DNA from: Marinisporobacter balticus
Lineage (GTDB): Bacteria; Bacillota; Clostridia; Peptostreptococcales; Thermotaleaceae
Assembly (NCBI RefSeq): GCF_004345705.1
Contig: NZ_SLWV01000002.1
Coordinates: 220,503-284,502, forward strand
Direction: 5' to 3'
DNA: 64,000 nt
The notes beneath the pieces were generated by a model, which saw only the letters and a program-made list of their open reading frames with translations, did no database searches and was not told the DNA's origin. Of the stretch, positions 18,661-27,096 are shown one piece after another. Both the position numbers and the translations under genes were made by a program. Position 1 is the stretch's first letter. Each line of letters starts with the position of its first letter.

Positions 18661-20010
18661 TCAAGATAAATTCACCCGATACGTTTGATTGATTTTCACT
18701 TCTCTTTCTTGCATTTTCTTGATTTTCCCAAAACTATCCTTTATCACAATTTCCATTTCTCCACTTTCATTTGGCACATATTCAACATAACATTGTTCTG
18801 TTGAAAAACCTACTAAAACAATCCATTTTAATTTTTCATTGTATCTTTCTACATAAACACCCTCTACTTTTTTTATCCCATCATATAAAATTCCCCCCTC
18901 TTCTACAGCAGATTTTATCAGTAAATCTCCTGAACCACTTACAAGAATACTGATATAATTTTTAATAAGTTTATCACTACTTCGATATGCATTATTTTCA
19001 TTAATTCTTAGTTTTTTTCTAATAACAAAGGTACATCGATTCAATATATCTGCATGTGTTCCTTCAAACACATAAGCGTCTCCTTCCACTCTAAATACAC
19101 TCCTTAACATAACGGTTCCATCTCCTTCTGTTGACTTTGACGCTGCAACAACTTTTCCAACCATCCATCTATTCCCTTGGTTTTGGTACCGTCTATCTAC
19201 TTGTAAGTAATTGTTTGTTTCAATTCCTTTTCCTGCAATTAAAGTAGTTTTTATTTTTCTTCGCTTCAGCAGATATTCATTTTGATTTAATTGATCTAAG
19301 AATTCATTTTGATATTGCATCTTTTCATAAGGAATATATCGCATCTTTCCATCTTCATCTAAAAAATAAAGATAATCACCATAACGATAGCTAGGCAAAA
19401 GATCTTTTACACTTTTCAAATGATTGTGGATCATCTCCATATCATTCTCAGCATTATAAAATTTTCTTAAAATCCATAAGTATCCTTCTAAAATCGTTCT
19501 AAAAATATTTGATTTTATATTTTTTTCGTAAGGAAGCTTTCCTTCTGCCCAAAAATAATATGCATTTACTGCCCCTGCATTGGGTGTAGCAATCATAATG
19601 AGTTGATCCACATCATAGCCATATTGTTGGCTTTGGATATAAGCTCTTGATACAAGCCCTCCCATACTATGACAGATAATATCTACTTTTTTACTCCTGC
19701 CTTTTCTCTTTGCTTCGTTTATTATACGCTTTAAATAATGCTGTGCACAAAATGTACATTCCTTTCTCCAATCATAAAATGCAATAAATAAATCTTTATC
19801 TTTTTTGTATCCTAACTCCTCAATGCTACGAATAAATGGTTCATATACAGGTGCTGACATACCAAATCCCCAATCTCCTGTTCCTGGAATAATGGTTTCC
19901 CCCATAGAACCATATAATCCTGGTACAAATACAATTGGATTCTTTCTTTGTTTATATCCATTCCTCCTTATCCATTTCAACATACCCAAAGTAGTTAATA
20001 ACGGATACAT
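18661..20010 (-). CDS. Lecithin:cholesterol acyltransferase-like lipase/acyltransferase
   Basis: Alpha/beta-hydrolase of the LCAT family, 449 residues. FVPGLYGSMGE near residue 28 is the oxyanion-side motif. The nucleophile is Ser115 in CHSMGG. The likely catalytic aspartate lies in STEGDGTV near 290 and the histidine in FEGTHADILN near 320. The last 110 residues form a separate domain that I do not recognise. No signal peptide is seen, so it is probably cytoplasmic or cell-associated. Its substrate cannot be told from sequence. The start follows GGAGGTGAAGT. It is flanked by terminators on both sides and so is monocistronic. Confidence 0.8.
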   Translation of the reverse strand: MYPLLTTLGMLKWIRRNGYKQRKNPIVFVPGLYGSMGETIIPGTGDWGFGMSAPVYEPFIRSIEELGYKKDKDLFIAFYDWRKECTFCAQHYLKRIINEAKRKGRSKKVDIICHSMGGLVSRAYIQSQQYGYDVDQLIMIATPNAGAVNAYYFWAEGKLPYEKNIKSNIFRTILEGYLWILRKFYNAENDMEMIHNHLKSVKDLLPSYRYGDYLYFLDEDGKMRYIPYEKMQYQNEFLDQLNQNEYLLKRRKIKTTLIAGKGIETNNYLQVDRRYQNQGNRWMVGKVVAASKSTEGDGTVMLRSVFRVEGDAYVFEGTHADILNRCTFVIRKKLRINENNAYRSSDKLIKNYISILVSGSGDLLIKSAVEEGGILYDGIKKVEGVYVERYNEKLKWIVLVGFSTEQCYVEYVPNESGEMEIVIKDSFGKIKKMQEREVKINQTYRVNLS

Positions 20011-20041
20011 ACTTCACCTCCAAATGTAATTTTTGAAAAGC

Positions 20042-20074
20042 AAAAAAGTTACCACGCTTTTGTCGTAACTTTTC
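20042..20074 (-). terminator. Intrinsic terminator after the DUF2225 gene
   Basis: Minus strand: AAAAGTTAC, a 12-base loop, then GTAACTTTTTT. It ends the upstream DUF2225 transcription unit before the lipase gene. Confidence 0.75.
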
Positions 20075-20093
20075 CTTTGTAATCTATATTTTT

Positions 20094-20789
20094 TTATTCA
20101 TTCTGTTCTGCACCTTTTTGTTTCTTATATGCTTCCTTTGCTATTCTCCATTGTTCTCTTGCAAGGATATCTAGTTTCCGTTTTTGCTTAATTGCTCGAT
20201 TATTCACTGCCTTATTAAACCAATCAATCGCTTCATCATATTTTTCAAGTCTTCTATTTAATTCCCCTAATAAATAGATTAGTGAAATTTCATCAAGGTT
20301 TCCAATGGGTAAACGTTCATATCTAAAAGCTTCTTCAAAACAATCTATTGCATGTTTTAAAAAATCGAACTCTCTAATTTCTCCAATATATCTATATAAC
20401 CAACCCAACCTAAGACACAGCATCCCTAATATCCCTTTTTTTTGATTTAATAATTGTCCACATAGTATAGCAAGTTTATAAACTTCAATGGCCTGATAAA
20501 CATTTCTTTCTTTTCCAAAGTCTCGTTGGACCCACCGATTAGAGACCTTTGCTATAATTACTTTTTTATCTTTAGGACTGATTTCTTGAAATACACTCTC
20601 GAAGGCAGTATATCCACAGTTAGGACATGTAAATACTGCATAGTATATTGGGTTTTCTCCATTATAGTATACACAAAAATCTGCATCCCTTTTCTCTAAT
20701 CTCACAGCAGAAGTTCTAACTTTTTTTGTACGAAAAATATTTTTACATATTGAGCAACATATCTCTTTATCGTATAATGCTTCAACCAT
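20094..20789 (-). CDS. DUF2225 family protein (zinc-finger plus TPR-like)
   Basis: 231 residues. The N-terminal DUF2225 region carries two CxxC pairs (ICCSICKN near residue 11 and FTCPNCGYTA near 55), suggesting a structural zinc. The rest is helical with tetratricopeptide-like spacing (AIEVYKLA, AIDCFEEAF, AIDWFNKAV). The family is common in Firmicutes and has no established function. It stands alone between the VanW-like gene and a terminator. Confidence 0.8.
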   Translation of the reverse strand: MVEALYDKEICCSICKNIFRTKKVRTSAVRLEKRDADFCVYYNGENPIYYAVFTCPNCGYTAFESVFQEISPKDKKVIIAKVSNRWVQRDFGKERNVYQAIEVYKLAILCGQLLNQKKGILGMLCLRLGWLYRYIGEIREFDFLKHAIDCFEEAFRYERLPIGNLDEISLIYLLGELNRRLEKYDEAIDWFNKAVNNRAIKQKRKLDILAREQWRIAKEAYKKQKGAEQNE

Positions 20790-20849
20790 TTGTACACCTC
20801 ATAAAATTCTATTTCATTTACTCTTTAAGCTTTGTTCTATCTCTTTTCA

Positions 20850-22280
20850 TTACAATTCATTTGGTTCTTCCATCAATTCTGATTCTTCTGGCTCTTGGAT
20901 ATTAGATACTGCAGATTTTTTTGTTCCTTTTATAATAATTTGTTTTTGCGGTTTATAATAATCTTTTGAAATTTGTTTTCTTTCTAAAATTTTCCCTTTT
21001 TCATAAATATTGCTGTAGGTTGTAACCTTATATCCATTTCTTCCTTTTTGCTCTATTTTTTCTTCTCCTTCAGGTAAATTACTATCATATTTAATTTCTA
21101 AAGGCATTTTGATGACTTCATTTTCTTCAGATTGGATTTTTACAATTTTATTATCGGTTTTATGCCCATAGATCTTTACTTGCATCACGTTGTTTTGCAC
21201 ATAACTTTCTATATAAATAGGATATGCAAACCTATTTTTAAATTTAAAATCTAATACACCATAAGAAACTGTGGCATCTCTACCCTTTGGTACATATGTA
21301 GAAGGAATCGTATGCTTATATCTTTCAACCATTTCTAAATTACTCAAAAGGGCAGCATTGTATAAAGTGCTAGACGCTTGGCATACGCCCCCTCCTAATC
21401 CATCTACTAATTCTCCTTTAAATATTACGTGAGCCGTTTGATATCCCTGTTCTTTACTTCTTGGTCCTACAACTTCATTAAAAGAAAATACTTCTGTCGG
21501 CATTAATACAGTCCCATTCATTGTCTTTGCTGCCAACCTTATATTTTCTGTCCTACTTGCATTATTTGCATTAAATTTCGTACTATATGTTCCAAGTAAA
21601 TCATGAATCGTACTTAAGCTTTCTGATGTGATTTTAGGAGAAATAGTTTCAACAGGAAGTTCCACTCGTATTTCATTTTGTATTTTATATGTTTTCAATG
21701 CTTCCTCAAAAATTCCCTTTGTTTTTTCTGGATTTAACTGAAGACCCACTTCTTCATCTTGAATAAAAAATTGGCCATTTTTTTTCTTAATGGTTGCATC
21801 TTTAGTCTGTTTATCAATGGCACATTGAATATCATATATAATAGCATCCAATTTCTCATGGTCATAAATAGGCGTTAAATTAATATCTTTTGCATTCTTA
21901 AATAAAGAAATAATGATTTGTAATCTTTCGAAATAATTTCCTTTTCTTCCTATATTATAAGCTTCATTCACAGCATTTGTATAATCATAATCATAACTTA
22001 TATCACTGCCACTTGCATTCCAAGTCTTATCCCCATAAACAAAATGAATCTGTCCATCTGTTAGTAATTTATTAAAATGATTTTGGATTTTATTCTTTGC
22101 TTCTGTGGTAGATAATCCTCCAATATCTAAATTTTCTATGGTCACACCATCATGAATCGTGTCCCTATAAATTAAAAAAGACGCTATCGCTGTAGTTGAA
22201 ATGAGAAAACTTAGTAAAACAATAATAAGTCCAACGCTAATATTTGATTTTTTTGTTTGATCTTTTATATTTGAGTTCAA
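20850..22280 (-). CDS. VanW family protein with peptidoglycan-binding-like and G5 domains
   Basis: Membrane-anchored envelope protein of 476 residues. One transmembrane helix lies near residues 15-38. A duplicated peptidoglycan-binding-4-like region follows (starting GVTIENLDIGGLSTTEAK). The VanW domain runs roughly 245-370 with FSFNEVVGPRSKEQGY and GGGVCQASSTLYNAAL, and a C-terminal G5 domain follows. The start used is TTG at 22280, five bases after the strong site AAAGGAGGAGG. An upstream ATG would add 14 codons that contain this ribosome binding site, so it is rejected. Role: probably spore or vegetative cell-wall associated, but unproven for this family. Confidence 0.85.
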   Translation of the reverse strand: MNSNIKDQTKKSNISVGLIIVLLSFLISTTAIASFLIYRDTIHDGVTIENLDIGGLSTTEAKNKIQNHFNKLLTDGQIHFVYGDKTWNASGSDISYDYDYTNAVNEAYNIGRKGNYFERLQIIISLFKNAKDINLTPIYDHEKLDAIIYDIQCAIDKQTKDATIKKKNGQFFIQDEEVGLQLNPEKTKGIFEEALKTYKIQNEIRVELPVETISPKITSESLSTIHDLLGTYSTKFNANNASRTENIRLAAKTMNGTVLMPTEVFSFNEVVGPRSKEQGYQTAHVIFKGELVDGLGGGVCQASSTLYNAALLSNLEMVERYKHTIPSTYVPKGRDATVSYGVLDFKFKNRFAYPIYIESYVQNNVMQVKIYGHKTDNKIVKIQSEENEVIKMPLEIKYDSNLPEGEEKIEQKGRNGYKVTTYSNIYEKGKILERKQISKDYYKPQKQIIIKGTKKSAVSNIQEPEESELMEEPNEL

Positions 22281-22488
22281 ACGTCCTCCTCCTTTCTTAC
22301 ACATATAAGCAAGCCTATCCAACTAAAATTTTGTAAAAGTTGCTTACTTAGTTTTCTTTTATTCTATTTTATTATGCTATAAAACCCTATATTACTAATA
22401 TACATATTTATTTACTAAAATACTATATTATTACATATTCAAATTTTCATTTCTCAAGTAACCTTTTTATCGTACATGCATAATATGT

Positions 22489-22561
22489 AGTGGACATAGG
22501 TCCACTGTTCGTTTTTCCCCTTTTTATTCTCAGAGGGAGTCCGCTCCTTCTCTTTTTTTTT
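22489..22561 (+). terminator. Two tandem hairpins with T-tracts ahead of tRNA-fMet
   Basis: First stem AGTGGAC/GTCCACT followed by GTTCGTTTTT. Second stem GAGGGAG, TCCG loop, CTCCTTCTC followed by eight T residues. Both have T-tracts only on the plus strand. No plus-strand gene lies upstream (22323-22488 is AT-rich and non-coding), so they may end a short leader or small RNA. Confidence 0.5.
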
Positions 22562-22616
22562 AAAGGAATATATTTAGTTTTTTCACATATACTATTAGCA
22601 GAGAATAAGTTTTTAG

Positions 22617-22691
22617 CGCGGAGTAGAGCAGTGGTAGCTCGTCGGGCTCATAACCCGGATGTCGTAGGTTCAAATCCTACCTCCGCAACCA
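22617..22691 (+). tRNA. Initiator tRNA-fMet (anticodon CAT)
   Basis: Cloverleaf with acceptor CGCGGAG/CTCCGCA, D-arm GAGC/GCTC, anticodon arm TCGGG-CTCATAA-CCCGG and T-arm GTAGG-TTCAAAT-CCTAC, and an encoded CCA. The C1 x A72 mismatch and the run of three G-C pairs in the anticodon stem are the hallmarks of bacterial initiator tRNA, which separates it from elongator tRNA-Met and tRNA-Ile2. Confidence 0.95.
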
Positions 22692-22723
22692 AAACCCTTC
22701 TTATCTATGCTATTCTTTCTTTA

Positions 22724-24754
22724 TTATTGCCAATAGATTTCTATTTTGTCTCCATCTTTTATTGTATCCGTATAATTTATTTTTTCTCCATTTAATTGCA
22801 TAAATAAATTGCCTTTCACTTTTGTTCTATCAAAATCGAAATAGTCAAATATATCTACAAAAATCAGGGGTCTTTCTTTCTTTGGTATATCAACGATCTG
22901 CTCATTGATTAAAACTTGAATTTTGCCATCTTTTTTATTCTCATTTATATGCACATTTTTCTTATCATTGTTTTGTGTCAGCATTTGTTTTCTCTCATGA
23001 GTAATAATTTTATCCTTATGATGTAAATTAAAATCTTTCCCTACCTCTAATCCATTGACATATACATCATAATCTGCTTCATGCATATTAAATCTTTTTA
23101 GAATTTCTTCCACTGTATGAATCTCAACAAAAGTAATTTTGTCTCCTTCTCTTATCTCATATTCACTAGAAACCTCTTTTTCATTTATAAATAATTTATT
23201 AATCAAATTTATATCTAAGCCGTTAAAATTCACAAAATTTATATCTTTTACTAATTCTTTTAATGTACATAAGGCATCAATTCCATCAGTAGCTGTTTCG
23301 ATTTTAATCTCATCTTGATCCTTAATTTCTCCATCCAGACTCGTAAGTTTTCCATTTAAATAGATCTTTGCTGGTTCTCCAACCCCACCTTTTATGTTTT
23401 TTAGCTGTCCATTCACATAAATATTTAAACTCTTACCCCTTCTTGCAATCAGTTTTTTTGCATTCATTCCTGCTTTAATCAGCGCATCCGATACAAGCAG
23501 TTTTTTTGCATAAAATAATTTTATAACTTGCTCATTTACGCGTATTTGCATAAAATTATATTCTCTATCTTTTATGCTAATCATACCAATCCCAATAGGT
23601 GTTATAAATTCAGGCCCTTCAAGTTTTTCACATCGAAATTCAATACCTTCAATAATCTCAGTACCTCTCACTACAACTCTTTCTTGTTTCAATTCTAATT
23701 TACTCGCTAAATGTTTTGTTAAAGTAGGAATTTGACTTCCGCCACCTATACAAAATACCGCACTAGGTGATTTTCCATTATATTCAATGACTTTATTTAC
23801 AATCTCTGATGCAATATTTTCAATGACATGCGCAATTTTTTCTACAATTTCTTCTGTGCTCATCTTATAAGAAATCCCTACAATATCTTCAAAGGTATGA
23901 CGCTCTTCTTTATTCAATCCTATTTTTAATTTTTCTGCAGTATCAAAATCTAGTAAAAATTCTTTTGCAATTGCCTCTGTAATCTCATCACCTGCTACAG
24001 ATGCCATTGCAAAAGACACAACCGTTCCATCCTTTGTTATTGCAATATCTGATGTACCTGCACCTATATCAATTAACGCCAAATTTAATAATCTTAATTT
24101 AGGGGGAATTGCAACATGAATCGCTGCAATAGGCTCAAGGGTTAGATGTACAACTTCTAATCCTATTTTATGCATAACTGTATATAAGCTATCTACAACA
24201 ACATATGGCAAAAATGTACCTAAAACATCTGCATCTATTTTATCACCCCTATGTCCTTTAAGCGATGTAATTATACTGTCATTTAAATAATAATTTACAA
24301 CTGTATGTCCTACACAATAATATTTTATATCCTTACTATTATTATTTTCATCCAGCATTTCTTGTGCCTTTTGTATGGCTTCGATCTCCAAACTATGAAT
24401 CGTAGTTTGATCAATTTCCTTTGTGGCATCAATTTCTCTGCTTGTTCGAACACGACAAGTTTTAAGAGCCCTACCAGCAGCCGCGATCGCTACTTCTGTT
24501 AGTTTAAATCCTGTTCTTTCTTCAAGGCTTTCTTTTACTTCTTTCGCAACACATGCTACCTTTTCAATATCATGTATTTGCCCATCGTACATGGCACGAC
24601 TTGCGTATTGCATAATTTCAACATCAATAACGATAAACTTCTCTGCTTCTTTTTTCCCTATAATCCCCACCACACTTTTTGTACCAATATCTAATGAAAA
24701 AATAATCTCCTGCGTACTTATTTGGGATAATGTGGATTCTATCATCCTTTGCAC
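22724..24754 (-). CDS. FtsA-like actin-fold ATPase with beta-grasp-like C-terminal repeats
   Basis: 676 residues. Residues about 15-390 form an FtsA/PilM-type actin-fold ATPase: FSLDIGTKSVVGIIG (phosphate 1), LALIDIGAGTSDIAI near 225 (phosphate 2), and FCIGGGSQIPTLTKHLASKL near 335 (adenosine motif). After that the protein has at least four short units of the form xVNG/LNG followed by DxDxI (for example IYVNGQLKN, IYLNGKLTS, VYVNGLEVG, QLNGEKINY), which resemble ThiS/ubiquitin-like beta-grasp modules. There is no obvious C-terminal amphipathic membrane helix as in FtsA. The role is not established. It is probably a Clostridia-specific cytoskeletal or sporulation/division ATPase. It is monocistronic. 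Confidence 0.8.
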   Translation of the reverse strand: MQRMIESTLSQISTQEIIFSLDIGTKSVVGIIGKKEAEKFIVIDVEIMQYASRAMYDGQIHDIEKVACVAKEVKESLEERTGFKLTEVAIAAAGRALKTCRVRTSREIDATKEIDQTTIHSLEIEAIQKAQEMLDENNNSKDIKYYCVGHTVVNYYLNDSIITSLKGHRGDKIDADVLGTFLPYVVVDSLYTVMHKIGLEVVHLTLEPIAAIHVAIPPKLRLLNLALIDIGAGTSDIAITKDGTVVSFAMASVAGDEITEAIAKEFLLDFDTAEKLKIGLNKEERHTFEDIVGISYKMSTEEIVEKIAHVIENIASEIVNKVIEYNGKSPSAVFCIGGGSQIPTLTKHLASKLELKQERVVVRGTEIIEGIEFRCEKLEGPEFITPIGIGMISIKDREYNFMQIRVNEQVIKLFYAKKLLVSDALIKAGMNAKKLIARRGKSLNIYVNGQLKNIKGGVGEPAKIYLNGKLTSLDGEIKDQDEIKIETATDGIDALCTLKELVKDINFVNFNGLDINLINKLFINEKEVSSEYEIREGDKITFVEIHTVEEILKRFNMHEADYDVYVNGLEVGKDFNLHHKDKIITHERKQMLTQNNDKKNVHINENKKDGKIQVLINEQIVDIPKKERPLIFVDIFDYFDFDRTKVKGNLFMQLNGEKINYTDTIKDGDKIEIYWQ

Positions 24755-24903
24755 CTCTTTCGACTTTCATCTCTCTACTTTTTTCACACATTTACATTAT
24801 ATTCTTCATTTTTTTACAATTTCCTCTTTTATAAATAGTTGTTCTTTACATATTTTTCATATGAAACGTAGACATTTTCTAATCATTTATATCAAAAAAC
24901 TAG

Positions 24904-24935
24904 AAAAAACCATAGAACAATAAGTTCTACATTTT
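24904..24935 (-). terminator. Intrinsic terminator after nth
   Basis: Minus strand: TAGAAC, a five-base loop, GTTCTA then TGGTTTTTTC. The stretch 24755-25065 is otherwise AT-rich and without a convincing gene. Confidence 0.55.
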
Positions 24936-25065
24936 ATATTTTTGACTTTATGGTTATTCCTTTAAGAAGTTCCATTCATTTCCTAAGCCATATATATGAT
25001 AGAAATATGATCACACTAGAACATTGTGCTTTTAAATGTTTTCTAAACAGAGCAACTCTCTAAAT

Positions 25066-25695
25066 TTATTCTGCTTGATTAAAATATTTACATTCCCTAT
25101 TGATAGGACAAATTTCACATTTTGGCTTTCTCGCGATGCATAGATTTCTTCCATGAAAGATGAATAAATGATGCGCTTCAATCCAGTCCTTCTTTGGAAT
25201 ATTCTTTTGAAGATCCTTTTCTGTCTGTAGAACATCTTTAGCATTCGCTAAACCAATTCTATTACTCACCCTAAAAACATGGGTATCTACTGCAATAGTA
25301 GGTACATTAAATGCATTTGCTAATACAACATTCGCTGTCTTTCTTCCTACGCCATGTAAAGATACTAAATCATCAAACTTACTAGGTACTTGCCCATTAT
25401 ATTCTTCTATCAACATTTTTACTGTTTTTAGAATATTTTTAGCTTTATTACGATAAAGTCCTATTTTTCTAATTTTATCTTCTAACTCTGGTATGGTTAG
25501 TTTTGAAAAATTGTATACGGTTGGATAATCTATAAATAATTGCTTTGTAACCTCATTTACTTTTTTATCTGTTGTTTGCGCAGATAATATCGTCGCCACT
25601 AAAAGTTGAAAGGGTGTATTGTAGTTTAATTCACATTTTACATTAGGATATTCTTTATTTAATAATTCTAATATTTTTTTAGTTTTAATATTCAT
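25066..25695 (-). CDS. nth: Endonuclease III
   Basis: DNA glycosylase/AP lyase for oxidised pyrimidines, 209 residues. The helix-hairpin-helix LHGVGRKTANVV near residue 112 contains the catalytic lysine. The catalytic aspartate is in AVDTHVFRVSNR. The C-terminal C-x6-C-x2-C-x5-C array (CIARKPKCEICPINREC) ligates the 4Fe-4S cluster. It is preceded by AGAAAGGAAG. Confidence 0.95.
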   Translation of the reverse strand: MNIKTKKILELLNKEYPNVKCELNYNTPFQLLVATILSAQTTDKKVNEVTKQLFIDYPTVYNFSKLTIPELEDKIRKIGLYRNKAKNILKTVKMLIEEYNGQVPSKFDDLVSLHGVGRKTANVVLANAFNVPTIAVDTHVFRVSNRIGLANAKDVLQTEKDLQKNIPKKDWIEAHHLFIFHGRNLCIARKPKCEICPINRECKYFNQAE

Positions 25696-25893
25696 AGTTT
25701 CTTCCTTTCTATAGCATCTCTATATCTATCTTAATAATTTCTACCCTATTATCCTGTTCAATAAACTTTATAATATTATCTACCATTTGGCAAGCACACC
25801 TTCCCATATAGTATGTCTATTTTCCTTGTTTACTTATCATTATTTAAAACAGATTCGTTTTAGAAAATTAATTCATTTTTTACAATTTTTTTC

Positions 25894-25956
25894 TTGACGT
25901 AAACACCATATATATATAACATTTAAGTTGAAAATATATTGACCGACTGGTCAGTC
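25894..25956 (+). promoter_or_regulatory. Promoter and TetR-type operator of the efflux operon
   Basis: TTGACG at 25894 (-35) is followed by an AT-rich -10 region near 25915-25922. The imperfect palindrome GACCGACTGGTCAGTC at 25941-25956 lies between promoter and start codon. This sequence type is the classic site of AcrR/QacR-like TetR regulators, and a TetR gene is the third gene of this operon, so autorepression is likely. Confidence 0.7.
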
Positions 25957-25969
25957 TTGGAGGGATAAA

Positions 25970-27085
25970 ATGTGTAAGAAAATCGTTTTAGTATTTGCAG
26001 TAATATTATTGGTAACTATGACTATAACAGGCTGTGGAAAAAAGCAACCAGCTATCGCTAAAGAAGAACCATTAATTCGTGTTCAAACAGCTATAGTTAA
26101 AAAGCAAGATTTAACACTCAAAACAACATTATCAGGTAAAATTAGACCCATCGAAGAATCTAGTATCGTTGCAAAAACGCCTGGAAAAGTAATGAACGTA
26201 CATGTTGAGATTGGAGATCGCATTCAAAAAGGAAATGTACTCTTTGAACTTGATCAAAAGGATATACTCAATACGGTTAAAAGCGCAGAAGCTTCTTATG
26301 CTGCTACGCTTGCAAACTTAACGCTTACACAAGAGACAGTCGATCATAATCTGAAAAATCACGAAAGAAATAAAGCCTTATACGAACAAGGCGCCATTTC
26401 AGAACAAGTATTTGAAGATTCAGCCCTTAAAGCATCTACAGCTCAGTTAGAACAAGTAAAAGCGCAAGTAGAACAAGCAAGGGTAACTCTTGAAAATGCC
26501 AAATCACGTCTTTCAGATTGTATTGTATCGGCCCCTATTTCTGGTTTTATTACTTCTGTTGACATCAGTAGCGGAGAAATAGCTTCATCTGGTATGTCTG
26601 CTATCACCATTGCAAATTTAGATATAGTCCTTATCGAAACTTCGATATCAGAGCATCTCATTAATAAAGTGCATACAGGAGACGAAGTAGATGTACTTGT
26701 TAAATCAGCAAGTAATGCATCTCTAAAAGGAAGAATTTTTGCCCTATCTCCATCCCCTACAAAAAATGGGCTTACTTATCCTATGAAAATTTCTCTTGAA
26801 AATAAAGATACTTTAGTGAAAGCTGGAATGTTTGCAGAAATTAGCATTGTCTCTGATAAAAAAGAAAATATCCTTATTATCCCATCTGATTCTGTAGTCG
26901 TAAAAAATGGGAAGGAAGTAGTATTTGTAGTCCATGATCATCAGACCCAATTACAAGAAGTATCACTTGGAATTGATAATGGTAAAGAGGTTGAAGTAAC
27001 AAATGGCTTAAAAGAGGGCGATCTAATTGTCATAAAAGGTCAAAATTACTTAGAAAATGGCAATAAAGTACAAATCATTAAATAG
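25970..27085 (+). CDS. RND efflux membrane fusion lipoprotein
   Basis: Periplasmic-adaptor-type (HlyD/AcrA) protein of 371 residues. A signal peptide ends in a lipobox (TITGCGKK, lipidated Cys22), so it is anchored to the outer face of the membrane. The barrel-sandwich motifs GKVMNVHVEIGDRIQKGNVLFELD (near 75) and ISAPISGFITSVDISSGE-like (near 190) flank a coiled-coil hairpin of about residues 100-165. Twelve bases separate it from the RND pump gene. In a Gram-positive cell this pair acts without a TolC partner. Confidence 0.92.
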   Translation: MCKKIVLVFAVILLVTMTITGCGKKQPAIAKEEPLIRVQTAIVKKQDLTLKTTLSGKIRPIEESSIVAKTPGKVMNVHVEIGDRIQKGNVLFELDQKDILNTVKSAEASYAATLANLTLTQETVDHNLKNHERNKALYEQGAISEQVFEDSALKASTAQLEQVKAQVEQARVTLENAKSRLSDCIVSAPISGFITSVDISSGEIASSGMSAITIANLDIVLIETSISEHLINKVHTGDEVDVLVKSASNASLKGRIFALSPSPTKNGLTYPMKISLENKDTLVKAGMFAEISIVSDKKENILIIPSDSVVVKNGKEVVFVVHDHQTQLQEVSLGIDNGKEVEVTNGLKEGDLIVIKGQNYLENGNKVQIIK

Positions 27086-27096
27086 GAGTTGATACG

